From JACMME01 sp051005015 (GTDB lineage: Bacteria; Gemmatimonadota; Gemmatimonadetes; Gemmatimonadales; Gemmatimonadaceae), in contig JBPCJT010000034.1 in assembly GCA_051005015.1 (NCBI GenBank), forward strand, positions 1-21,628: DNA of 21,628 nucleotides, given 5' to 3'. The number at the start of each line of letters is the position of its first letter. Position 1 is the first letter of the stretch. Of this stretch, positions 13,854 to 21,186 are shown in pieces. Made by a program: the position numbers and the translations under genes. Under the pieces are notes generated by a model, which was not told where the DNA came from, made no database searches, and was given only the letters and a program-made list of their open reading frames with translations.

Positions 13854-15263
13854 CTATCTATGTTGCGGCAGCTTCGAATCCGCTCGCTCCGACGATACCG
13901 GCTCACCCGACGACCGTTTGTACTCCTTCACGAGGAGCCGCATCATCTCCTCGCGCCTGTCAAGCAGGCGCTTCAGGGGGCGCGGCGGCCGGCGCGCCAG
14001 GGCGTACGACGTGAGGAGCGGCAGGGCGATCGTGGAGTCCACGTAAGCGACGACAGCGTCGGGAAGCCTGTCCGGATCGATCTTGCCCCAGCTCACAGCC
14101 TCGGCCGGCGTTGCGCCGGAGAGGCCGCCCGTGTCTGGACGTGCATCGGTTATCTGCAAAAAGAAATCGTGGCCACGCTCGTCGATGCCGAGCACCTCCT
14201 GTATCTGGGGCTCGGTCTGCAACATGAAATTCTTGGGACTGCCTCCACCCAGAATCATTACGGCGCTTCGGCCGCCACCGCGCTTGGCGCTCAGCCCGAT
14301 GGATGCCGTCTCATTCACGTCCTGATTCGGATCGATAAGACACCTGCTACCATCCAGCGCAAGCGCGGCGACGTTCATGCCAATGGACGAGTCGCCCGGC
14401 GACGACGTGTAGATCGGGACACCGGCAGAGTAGGCGGCGGACAGGAGCGATTTCTGCCCCATTCCGAGCGCACGCTCGCGCTCCCGCACATATTTGCCGC
14501 ACAACGCGTGGAATTCAGCACTGCTCATAGCGCGCTGGAATTCAGCGCCCTGAATGATCTTTCGAAAGAAGGCATCGGTGGAAAGCAGAACGTCGTATCC
14601 GAAGAAGATGTCGTAGATTCGTACGATTCCTTCTTCGCGCAGGATGACGTCACTTGCCTGCGCATTGCCGCGGTGCATGGCGAGGCCAAGCCCGAAGTGG
14701 GTGTCGTGGTAGAGATTGGCACCCGTCGAAATGATCCAGTCGACGAACCCGGCTTCGATCAGCGGGATAAGCGCCGCCATGCCGAGTCCCGCTGGAGTCA
14801 ACGCGCCGGTTAGCGTGAGTCCCACGGTCACGTCGGGCTCGAGCATCTTGCGCGTGAAGAGCTGTGCGGCCTCGCGAAGGCGCGCCGCGTTGTACGCGAG
14901 AAAGGTCTCGTCAATCAGGTCAGCTACGCTTTCGCTTCCATTGATGCGGCGCGGATCTATACGCGTGCCCTTGAGGAAGCGGCTGACCGAGCGACCCTTG
15001 TGCGAGCTGATTCCTTTACCCGCCTCTCGCTCCTCGGCGGCCTTCTTCTGCTGCGACTTCGGGCCCGCTGCCGAAGAACTGCCGTGGCGCGAGGTTTTGA
15101 AGCCGCCGCGCTCGCCCAACCTGGTTTCCTGCTTCTCCGCTAATTTGCGCCCAGGTGTTGCTTTCCGCTTCTCGCCTCCCGCCCCTGAAGTCCCGCTCTC
15201 CTCTCCGGGTCTCGCCTCCCGCCTTCCGCCTTTCGTCTCCCGCCCATTCATCTTCTTCGCCAT
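13854..15263 (-). CDS. Deoxyhypusine synthase-like protein (bacterial DHS family)
   Basis: This 469-residue protein has a DHS core at about 110-435, with NAD-site motifs STGANLYHDTHFG (179-191) and TSSPGDSSIGMN (286-297) and the active-site motif EAVSWGKI (388-395) with K394, the lysine that forms the enzyme-imine intermediate in eukaryotic DHS. Eukaryotic DHS puts the spermidine butylamine group on eIF5A, which bacteria lack. Bacterial homologues are thought to act on free polyamines (homospermidine-type chemistry) or on unknown acceptors. From memory of the human sequence, H288 aligns with N345 and D316 with L381, so the substrate pocket is changed. The ATG at 15263 overlaps the LOG stop (TGATG), with GGAG just upstream. 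Residues about 7-36 are a low-complexity segment written in heptad repeat, and the N-terminal ~100 residues are not family-like. Confidence 0.9.
   Translation of the reverse strand: MAKKMNGRETKGGRREARPGEESGTSGAGGEKRKATPGRKLAEKQETRLGERGGFKTSRHGSSSAAGPKSQQKKAAEEREAGKGISSHKGRSVSRFLKGTRIDPRRINGSESVADLIDETFLAYNAARLREAAQLFTRKMLEPDVTVGLTLTGALTPAGLGMAALIPLIEAGFVDWIISTGANLYHDTHFGLGLAMHRGNAQASDVILREEGIVRIYDIFFGYDVLLSTDAFFRKIIQGAEFQRAMSSAEFHALCGKYVRERERALGMGQKSLLSAAYSAGVPIYTSSPGDSSIGMNVAALALDGSRCLIDPNQDVNETASIGLSAKRGGGRSAVMILGGGSPKNFMLQTEPQIQEVLGIDERGHDFFLQITDARPDTGGLSGATPAEAVSWGKIDPDRLPDAVVAYVDSTIALPLLTSYALARRPPRPLKRLLDRREEMMRLLVKEYKRSSGEPVSSERADSKLPQHR
15160..15243 (-). repeat. Heptad tract inside the 5' end of the deoxyhypusine-synthase-like gene
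   Basis: Plus-strand units are GCTTTCC, GCTTCTC, GCCTCCC, GCCCCTG, AAGTCCC, GCTCTCC, TCTCCGG, then after a phase slip GTCTCGC, CTCCCGC, CTTCCGC, CTTTCGT, CTCCCGC. The tract has the same 7-bp period as the intergenic repeats but is translated. Three heptads make seven codons, so the protein shows a faint 7-residue repeat (RETKGGR, REARPGE). Confidence 0.75.
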
Positions 15264-16204
15264 CACTCCTGCTCCATGCGCTGCGACGCCGTCCGCGATT
15301 GTGCCTCATATGCGGCCATCACCGTGTCAGCCGCCTCCCTTGGATCATCCGTCAACAGCACGAGGTCGATGTCGCCGGGAGAGATCTTTCCTTCCGTGAG
15401 AACGCGAGTTTGCAGCCAGCGGATGAGTCCAGCCCAATAGTGTCTGCCGAAAAGGATGACAGGGAATTGATAGATCTTGCCGGTCTGAATAAGCGTCAGG
15501 GCCTCGAACAACTCATCAAGGGTGCCGAAGCCTCCGGGGAAGATGACGAACGCGCTGGAGTATTTGATGAACATCGTCTTTCTTACGGCGAAGTAGCGAA
15601 AGTTTATGAGCGTGTCGACGTAGGGATTTGCCCCTTGCTCGAATGGCAGCTCGATGTTGCACCCAATCGATCGCCCATTACCGCGCCTCGCTCCCTTGTT
15701 GGCGGCCTCCATGATGCCGGGACCCGCGCCGGTAACGATCGCAAATCCGGCTTCTGCCAGGAGCCGTGCCGTCTCTTCCGCCTTTGCATAATGCGGATCG
15801 TCGGGCCCGATACGTGCCGAGCCGAAAATAGAGACGCCCTTGCTGACGCCCGCCAGGGTGTCGAACCCTTCGATGAACTCACCCATGATCCGCATGACGC
15901 GCCATGGATCGGTGCGCGTGAAATCGTCCGGGCGGCTCTCCGACTGCAGGAGTTTCTCGTCTTCCGTGATGGGGACGTAGTTCCGAATTGACTGATCTAC
16001 GACCCTGGTGGCACCGACGCGGCGCCCGGCAGCCTTCTGCGACGGCGGGGTGCGACCCGCCGCGAGATGCCCTTCCTCCGTACGCTGACGCAGGTAATCG
16101 CGGGACTCCTGCTCAGCCTCCGCCATCTTGGCGGGATTCATTTTTTTCCCGGAAGCGGTGCGAACGCCGGCCGTGGACTTACGACGTGGTTTTGGTGAGG
16201 GCAT
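15263..16204 (-). CDS. LOG-family nucleotide phosphoribohydrolase (lysine decarboxylase-like Rossmann protein)
   Basis: LOG proteins hydrolyse the N-glycosidic bond of nucleoside 5'-monophosphates (cytokinin nucleotides in plants, AMP or other nucleotides in bacteria), releasing the base and ribose 5-phosphate. The old name lysine decarboxylase is misleading. Diagnostic motifs are GSAR (128-131), TGAGPGIMEAANKGA (158-172) and PGGFGTLDELFE (223-234), with the catalytic Arg/Glu arrangement (R208, E231). The core is about 105-300. An N-terminal basic, low-complexity extension (1-70) precedes it. The ATG at 16204 directly abuts a heptad tract and has no Shine-Dalgarno site; the in-frame ATG at 16141 (MNPAKMAE) is an alternative. 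The stop overlaps the start of the deoxyhypusine-synthase-like gene, so the two are coupled. Confidence 0.9.
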   Translation of the reverse strand: MPSPKPRRKSTAGVRTASGKKMNPAKMAEAEQESRDYLRQRTEEGHLAAGRTPPSQKAAGRRVGATRVVDQSIRNYVPITEDEKLLQSESRPDDFTRTDPWRVMRIMGEFIEGFDTLAGVSKGVSIFGSARIGPDDPHYAKAEETARLLAEAGFAIVTGAGPGIMEAANKGARRGNGRSIGCNIELPFEQGANPYVDTLINFRYFAVRKTMFIKYSSAFVIFPGGFGTLDELFEALTLIQTGKIYQFPVILFGRHYWAGLIRWLQTRVLTEGKISPGDIDLVLLTDDPREAADTVMAAYEAQSRTASQRMEQE

Positions 16205-16301
16205 TAACGGTGATCCGTGAACAGTGATCCGTGGACAGTGATCCGTGAACAGTAAACGGTGATCAGTAAACAGCGATCAGTGATCACCCATCACTGAATA
16301 A
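16204..16301. repeat. Fourteen-unit heptad tandem repeat, consensus TGATCCG / TGAACAG
   Basis: In constant phase the plus strand reads TTAACGG, TGATCCG, TGAACAG, TGATCCG, TGGACAG, TGATCCG, TGAACAG, TAAACGG, TGATCAG, TAAACAG, CGATCAG, TGATCAC, CCATCAC, TGAATAA. In the first half two word types alternate, a 14-bp higher-order unit. The tract begins at the LOG start codon. Most units contain TGA or TAA on the plus strand. Confidence 0.9.
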
Positions 16302-16305
16302 CAGC

Positions 16306-16336
16306 ACGTGGCGGATCGGTTGAAAGATTGCCACGT
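16306..16336. promoter_or_regulatory. Inverted repeat between the divergent LOG and phosphodiesterase genes
   Basis: ACGTGGC (16306-16312) and its exact complement GCCACGT (16330-16336) are separated by 17 nt, in the spacer between two heptad tracts. It could be an operator or a stem-loop; TTCTCCCTTT follows. No regulator is identified. Confidence 0.35.
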
Positions 16337-16399
16337 TTCTCCCTTTGCTGCCAGTTGTCACGACTTTTGACGCGCGAACGAAGTTGTTCAGTCGTCCCA

Positions 16400-16434
16400 C
16401 ACCGTTCACCGTTCACTGTTCACTGTTCACTGTT
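16400..16434. repeat. Five-unit heptad tandem repeat (CACCGTT, CACTGTT) before the phosphodiesterase start
   Basis: CACCGTT twice, then CACTGTT three times, in perfect phase, ending 7 bp before the ATG at 16442. The words are the reverse complement of the TGAACAG units at 16204-16301, so the two tracts in this spacer are inverted relative to each other and each points away from its adjacent start codon. Confidence 0.9.
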
Positions 16435-16441
16435 CCCTTTC

Positions 16442-17842
16442 ATGCCCGTCATAGTGCTGCTGGCAGACGGCGTTCGGGCCGATACGCTCCGTGATGCGAT
16501 GGACTCGGGCGTCGTTCCCGCGCTCGCTCGCCTTGGCGCGGAAGGTGATCTGCGGACAGTGTCGACCGTCTTTCCCTCCGTAACGGGGCCGGCGTACACT
16601 CCTTTCCTTTTCGGCCGCTTCCCCGGGCCGCTCGGCCTTCCCGGACTCCGATGGTACGACCGTGCGCGATCCCGCTGCCGCTTTCCGCACTTCACGAGAA
16701 GCTACCTGGGCACGCAGATGCGGCTGATCGATGGCGATCTGGCGCCGGATGCTGCCACCATTTGGGAGCTCACTCCGAGCAAGCTCGGCGCCATGCACAT
16801 GATCGGCCGCGGACTGCGTCACTCCGAGCGGCTTGGGTACGGCCGTTCGCTTTTCATGCTGCGCGTTGCGCAGGTGCACTTCCGCGGCAGCCTGCGCGGC
16901 TGGATCGATATTGACCGCCAGATAGCGAGCGATGTCGCGCGGCACATTCGCGAGCGGCATCCGGCCTTTGTTTTCGCAGCGTTCACGGGAGTCGACAAGT
17001 CGTCGCATTCATTCGGTCATGGGCACTCGATGGTGACCGACGCGCTAAAAATCGTGGACGCCGCCGCTGCCGAAATCCGAGACGATGCGGAGCGCGCCGG
17101 AATTTGGGATGAGACCCATATCTGGGTGGCAAGCGATCACGGTCATTCGCCGGTACGAGGCCACGACGATCTCGCCGACGCGATTCAGGGCGAAGGGTAC
17201 AGCGTCATTGCACACCCCTGGGTGTACGGCCCGTGGGACGTCGCCGTGATGGTCAGCGGCAACGCAATGGCGCATCTTTACGTCGAACGCGCATTGCGTT
17301 CGCGTCCCTGGTGGCCATCGCTCGCTGGCAGATGGGAGTCAATCGCCGCTTTCCTGCTCGATCGGCCAGCCGTCGATCTCGTGCTGCTGCCGCACAGCTC
17401 GGAACGCTGTGAAATTCGCGCTCCGTCACGCGGCGCGGCCATGATCGAGCTTGCATACAACACGGTTTCGTACCGGCCCCTTACCGGGGATCCCCTTGGC
17501 ATCGGCGAACACACCCAACTGACATCGGACGAAAGCCACGAAGTCTGCGGAAACTCTGACTATCCGGATGCCATCGCCCAGATTATCGCGCTCGCCGGCT
17601 CCTCGCGCGCTGGAGATATAATCGTTTCCGCGAAACGCGATTGGGATTTTCGCGCGAGGTACGAGCCCATTCCCCACCTCAGTGCCCACGGCGCGCTTCA
17701 CAAGGAGCACATGCAGGTACCGCTGCTGAGCAACCGGCCCTTCGCGCGTCCGCCGCGGCGTACTGTCGACGTAATGCCGAGCGCCTTGCGCGCGTTAGGG
17801 TTGCCGGTGCCGGAGGGACTGGACGGCAGGGCGTTTGTCTAG
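16442..17842 (+). CDS. Alkaline-phosphatase-superfamily type I phosphodiesterase / nucleotide pyrophosphatase
   Basis: The product (466 aa) hydrolyses phosphodiester or pyrophosphate bonds with two metal ions. Family residues are visible in order: D9 in LLADGVRAD, nucleophile T48 in FPSVTGPAYTPFLFGRFPG, D185 and H189 in GVDKSSH, D232 and H233 in SDHGHS, and a late histidine in SAHGALHKEHMQVPLL (H416 or H420). The protein lacks a signal peptide and is probably cytoplasmic, which is less usual for this superfamily. I choose the ATG at 16442 because the family begins with this beta strand. The longer in-frame start at 16328 would add a stretch (SPFTVHCSLF) that is only a translation of the heptad repeat. 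It is divergent from the LOG gene. The substrate is unknown. Confidence 0.9.
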   Translation: MPVIVLLADGVRADTLRDAMDSGVVPALARLGAEGDLRTVSTVFPSVTGPAYTPFLFGRFPGPLGLPGLRWYDRARSRCRFPHFTRSYLGTQMRLIDGDLAPDAATIWELTPSKLGAMHMIGRGLRHSERLGYGRSLFMLRVAQVHFRGSLRGWIDIDRQIASDVARHIRERHPAFVFAAFTGVDKSSHSFGHGHSMVTDALKIVDAAAAEIRDDAERAGIWDETHIWVASDHGHSPVRGHDDLADAIQGEGYSVIAHPWVYGPWDVAVMVSGNAMAHLYVERALRSRPWWPSLAGRWESIAAFLLDRPAVDLVLLPHSSERCEIRAPSRGAAMIELAYNTVSYRPLTGDPLGIGEHTQLTSDESHEVCGNSDYPDAIAQIIALAGSSRAGDIIVSAKRDWDFRARYEPIPHLSAHGALHKEHMQVPLLSNRPFARPPRRTVDVMPSALRALGLPVPEGLDGRAFV

Positions 17843-17863
17843 AAGTCGGAGCCAGCAACCAAG

Positions 17864-17884
17864 GGAAGGCGGAAGGCGAAGGTG
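17864..17884. repeat. Short heptad repeat (GGAAGGC, GGAAGGC, GAAGGTG)
   Basis: Three units in phase, 21 bp after the phosphodiesterase stop. It is short, so chance is possible, but period and position match the other tracts. Confidence 0.5.
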
Positions 17885-18023
17885 AACTGGCGCGCGATCT
17901 CACGCCCTGCGCACGATGATCACCCCCTAGCTCGCCGCTGACGTCGGCTTTACGAAACCCGCCGTTCATGCCATGTAGGGATATCAGTTGCTACAGCATG
18001 GTGTGCCTGAGAGATTGACAGTA

Positions 18024-18272
18024 ATGCCTTGGCTTCGTCTCACACTCTCGCTTGTGTCCCACGCCGTGCGCTCCCCCACGCTCGTGGCCGATCTGTTGCG
18101 AGTGCTCTGGAATTTCCGCGCGAGAAAATGGTACCGCAAACCGCCATTTCTTCCGCTACCACCACGGGAATACGTGCGGTGGAGGATGCACACAGCGTAC
18201 GGAAGCTACGATGCCATACCATCCGCCGAGCACGTGATTCGGTATGCGCGGTGGGTCGCGAATCGGCAATGA
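18024..18272 (+). CDS. Small basic hypothetical protein, 82 aa, coupled to queG
   Basis: From the ATG at 18024 the protein reads MPWLRLTLSLVSHAVRSP, a segment of hydrophobic and basic helix (LVADLLRVLWNFRARKWYRK), then PPFLPLPPREYVRWRMHTAYG and a C-terminal helix (EHVIRYARWVANRQ). It is rich in Arg, Trp and Pro, and the PPFLPLPP turn is distinctive. There is no clear membrane segment. Its TGA overlaps the queG ATG (ATGA), so it is almost certainly translated with queG. I recall similar small proteins next to queG in related bacteria but cannot name a family. An upstream in-frame ATG at 17988 is possible; GAGAG lies before 18024. Confidence 0.7.
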   Translation: MPWLRLTLSLVSHAVRSPTLVADLLRVLWNFRARKWYRKPPFLPLPPREYVRWRMHTAYGSYDAIPSAEHVIRYARWVANRQ

Positions 18273-19414
18273 TTGCGCCAGCTTCGAATAGCGCCGCGTT
18301 GGAGCACCGCGTGAAGGCTCAGGCCTTTGGGCTCGGCTTCGACCTCGCGGGCATCGCTACTCTCGGGGCCGCGGAGACAGCATCCTACTTCGATGAATGG
18401 CTCGCGCGGGGCTACGCAGGGGAGATGAGCTATCTCCCGAATGGGGCCGAGAAGCGGCGCGACACCAGGCTTCCGTACGCTGGCGCGTCGAGCGCGGTGG
18501 TTGTGGCCTTGAATTACGGCGGGACGCAGCCCACCGGCCCGATCGCCCGCTATGCAAGAGGGAACGACTACCATGACGTGATGACCGCGAAGCTTGGTCA
18601 GTTGCACGGCTGGGTCGAGATGCAGATCGGGAAACCCGTTCGCGGCAGGGCTTATGTCGACACGGGTCCAATTCTCGAGCGCGATCTCGCGCGTCGCGCG
18701 GGACTCGGTTGGTTCGGAAAGAACACCAACCTTCTCAATCCCGATCTAGGGTCATTCTTCTTTATAGGATGCCTGCTGCTCGATCTCGACCTGACGCCCG
18801 ACCCACCGTTTGCGGCGGATAGATGCGGCACTTGCCGCCGCTGCCTCGATGCCTGCCCAACGAATGCCTTTCCGGAGCCGCGCATTCTCGATTCGACGCG
18901 CTGCATCTCGTATCTCACCATAGAACTTCGTGGGGCCATACCGTTGGAGTTTCGCGAGAGCATGGGGGAGCTCATCTACGGCTGCGATATCTGCCAGGAC
19001 GTGTGTCCATGGAACGTGAAATTCGCGCAGGAGCTGGCCGAGGCAGCATTCCAGCCCCGCGAGGCACTCGCAGCGAAGGATGCGCGCACTCTCGCGCGCG
19101 AGCTTCTCGCCATGGACGACACGGCGTTTCGGGCTACGTTCACAAACTCTCCGCTAAAGCGGGCAAAACGACGCGGACTGGCGCGCAACGCTGCCGTAGT
19201 ACTCGGCAACAGCGGCACCCCTGACGACGTGACTGTGCTTGTGCGCGCACTAAGGGATCCCGAGCCGCTCGTGAGGCAGCACGCCGCGTGGGCACTCAGC
19301 CGGATCGAAACGACGGAGGCGCTGCTGGCACTTCACACGCACGCTGGAATGGAGACGGACGCGTCTGTGCTCGCTGAAATGCAGGCAACGGTCGCGGTGC
19401 GCGAGCTCGCGTAG
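18269..19414 (+). CDS. queG: Epoxyqueuosine reductase
   Basis: QueG catalyses the last step of queuosine synthesis in tRNA anticodons (GUN), reducing epoxyqueuosine to queuosine with a cobalamin cofactor and two [4Fe-4S] clusters. From the ATG at 18269 the protein has 381 residues. The N-terminal cobalamin-binding domain contains RYARGNDYH (94-102) and YVDTGP with catalytic D131, followed by RAGLGWFGKNTNLL (143-156). The ferredoxin part has CGTCRRCLDACPT (C186, C189, C192, C196), C212, and CDICQDVCPWN (C239, C242, C246), so all eight cluster cysteines are present. A HEAT-like C-terminus (about 300-381) has NAAVVLGNSG and RQHAAWALSRI. The longer in-frame upstream start overlaps the small protein gene and is rejected. 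Other queuosine genes are not in the window. Confidence 0.95.
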   Translation: MIAPASNSAALEHRVKAQAFGLGFDLAGIATLGAAETASYFDEWLARGYAGEMSYLPNGAEKRRDTRLPYAGASSAVVVALNYGGTQPTGPIARYARGNDYHDVMTAKLGQLHGWVEMQIGKPVRGRAYVDTGPILERDLARRAGLGWFGKNTNLLNPDLGSFFFIGCLLLDLDLTPDPPFAADRCGTCRRCLDACPTNAFPEPRILDSTRCISYLTIELRGAIPLEFRESMGELIYGCDICQDVCPWNVKFAQELAEAAFQPREALAAKDARTLARELLAMDDTAFRATFTNSPLKRAKRRGLARNAAVVLGNSGTPDDVTVLVRALRDPEPLVRQHAAWALSRIETTEALLALHTHAGMETDASVLAEMQATVAVRELA

Positions 19415-19464
19415 CGCATCGTCTGGCCGCGGTTCAGCGGCGTATGTACGTTGCTCACGCATAA

Positions 19465-20370
19465 ATGCTCTCTGCCTTCCAGCGACTAATCGCCTTCCGC
19501 CGAAAGCACGGGCCTCAACCTCGCCTTCGCCACGCAACGGTGACGGCGCGCGGGATCGGCTTTGCAGTTTTCCGAACACCACCTGTGCCCGACGCTATCC
19601 CACTGGTGTGCGTGAACGGTGGCCTCATTTTCGATCACACGCTTCTCTGGCCGGCGCTATCCCCGCTTTCGCGGAGTCGCCAACTCGTTTTGTACGATCA
19701 GCGCGGGCGAGGCGAATCCACGACACCCGTCAATCCCTCTGCAACACGCATTGAGGATGATGCCGAAGATCTGGCAGCGCTCCGGAAGGCGATCGGGGTT
19801 GGACAGTGGGACGTGCTTGGACATTCCTGGGGGGCAGCCATTGCCATGCTTGGAGCCGAGCGCGATTCCGAAGGCGTACGGCGGCTTGTGCTCGTCGATC
19901 CTCTCGGACCGAGCAGCGCTTTACGCGATGCAATGGTGTCGGCGGCGCTCGCTCGACTGCTTCCAGCGGAACGAGCCGCGCTGGCTCGCCACACGCTGTC
20001 TGCGCTTTCGGCTCCCGACATCGGCGTCCACAGCGCATACGCGCGGACGCTATTCCCAGCCTGGTTTGCCGACCGGGAGCTCGCTGAGCTGATCCCCTTG
20101 CCGCGAGCTACAAGCATCACGGGAGCCGCCGTTGCCGCCCAGCTGTGGCGCGACGGCTACGACTGGACATATCTGCTGGGTGCCCTGCGCACACCGACGA
20201 TCGTCATTCATGGCGAGGAAGACGTTGTACCGGTGGAATCCGCTCGGGCACTGGTGTCGGTGTTGCCTAGCGCGTCGTTGACCGTCATTCCAGAAGCAGG
20301 GCACCTCCCGTTCCTCGAGGCGCCCGACCGGTTTTTCGAAGTTGTCGAAGAGTTCCTCGGACCTCCCTGA
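19465..20370 (+). CDS. Alpha/beta hydrolase, proline iminopeptidase-like
   Basis: This is a 301-residue alpha/beta-hydrolase. Motifs are the oxyanion loop VNGGLIFDH (50-58), DQRGRGES (78-85), nucleophile S121 in LGHSWGAAIAM, acid D253 in IHGEEDVVP and H280 in EAGHLPF, so the triad is complete. The NGG oxyanion loop and GQWDVLGHSWGA resemble family S33 prolyl aminopeptidases, which release N-terminal proline, but the GGPG signature is only partial (NGGL). An esterase or another S33-like hydrolase is equally possible. There is no signal peptide. It lies 50 bp after queG and 24 bp before the matrixin gene, probably in one transcript. The start has no visible Shine-Dalgarno site. Confidence 0.85.
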   Translation: MLSAFQRLIAFRRKHGPQPRLRHATVTARGIGFAVFRTPPVPDAIPLVCVNGGLIFDHTLLWPALSPLSRSRQLVLYDQRGRGESTTPVNPSATRIEDDAEDLAALRKAIGVGQWDVLGHSWGAAIAMLGAERDSEGVRRLVLVDPLGPSSALRDAMVSAALARLLPAERAALARHTLSALSAPDIGVHSAYARTLFPAWFADRELAELIPLPRATSITGAAVAAQLWRDGYDWTYLLGALRTPTIVIHGEEDVVPVESARALVSVLPSASLTVIPEAGHLPFLEAPDRFFEVVEEFLGPP

Positions 20371-20394
20371 TGTCCGCCCGCAGATCCAGCCGTT

Positions 20395-21186
20395 ATGCGC
20401 TCACCTGTATACATCCTGTTGGTTTCAGCGATCCTGCTAGGTGCGCGGGAAGCGTCGCTACACGAGGGGGCACAGGGGCAGGATCGTATCGCTATATCCC
20501 AGGACGCCGCGCTCGATCCAGCAGGAGCCCGGCGAACGACTGCGCCCAGTCCAGCTGCCAGGATCGTCCGCTCGACCTCGCTGGACATAGCAGACAAGAG
20601 CTCGATCGAGTCACTCGATACGGAGGAGCTCCGGGCGCGCATCCGGCGCGGCGAACGAGGTACCTATATCGGCGAAATTCTTCTGGCACGGGATTCTTCC
20701 CTGACACGTTGGCCCGAGCGCGTGGAGAAGCCGCTCCGCGTGTGGGTTGCGGACGGAAGCAGCTTGCCCGACTGGCGCCCCGATTTTCCGTCCCGCGTCC
20801 GGGAGGCTTTCACCGAGTGGTCGCTCGCCGGTATCCCTGTGCTTTTCACGTTCGTGGTGGACTCCAGCGACGCCGATATCCACGTGTCGTGGGAGGATCA
20901 GTTCGACCAGCCGATCAGCGGCAAGACCCACTGGTCGCGCGACCGTCGCTGGTGGATCGTGGGCGGAAGCATTGTACTCGCGCTGCATCACAATGAACGC
21001 GAGACGCTCGATGGACCCGCCATTCGCGCGATCGCGCTGCACGAGGTCGGACACCTCCTCGGTCTCGACCACTCGGTTGATACCTCGAACATCATGACCT
21101 CCCGTGTTCGCGTTCGCGACCTCTCGGATGCGGACCGCGCGACTATCAAACTTCTGTACTCGCTGCCACCGGGGTCGATCAGATAA
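20395..21186 (+). CDS. Secreted matrixin-type zinc metalloprotease (family M10A-like)
   Basis: This 263-residue protein has a signal peptide or anchor (MRSPVYILLVSAILLGAREA) and a variable region to about 110. The catalytic domain (about 112-258) begins LRVWVADGSS and contains AFTEWSLAGIPVLFTF, typical of the matrixin helix A region. It ends with the zinc motif HEVGHLLGLDH (H216, E217, H220, H226) and Met-turn M234 in SNIMTSRV. The site is complete. No cysteine-switch prodomain motif is seen. With DPP IV and the S33-like hydrolase it adds to a proteolytic profile. It lies 24 bp after the hydrolase gene. The product should act in the periplasm or outside the cell on unknown proteins. Confidence 0.88.
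   Translation: MRSPVYILLVSAILLGAREASLHEGAQGQDRIAISQDAALDPAGARRTTAPSPAARIVRSTSLDIADKSSIESLDTEELRARIRRGERGTYIGEILLARDSSLTRWPERVEKPLRVWVADGSSLPDWRPDFPSRVREAFTEWSLAGIPVLFTFVVDSSDADIHVSWEDQFDQPISGKTHWSRDRRWWIVGGSIVLALHHNERETLDGPAIRAIALHEVGHLLGLDHSVDTSNIMTSRVRVRDLSDADRATIKLLYSLPPGSIR

Noticed and set aside
13435..14046. Plus-strand ORF of 203 codons after the MBL gene
   Set aside because: Thr/Ala/Arg-rich and antisense to both the membrane-protein gene and the end of the deoxyhypusine-synthase-like gene.
13860..14813. Plus-strand ORF of 317 codons
   Set aside because: Antisense shadow of the deoxyhypusine-synthase-like core.
16328..16441. Upstream start for the phosphodiesterase (38 extra residues)
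   Set aside because: The extension translates the heptad repeat, has no ribosome site and precedes the normal family start.
18029..18268. Upstream start for queG (80 extra residues)
   Set aside because: It overlaps the small protein gene in another frame. QueG begins normally at 18269 with an ATGA overlap.
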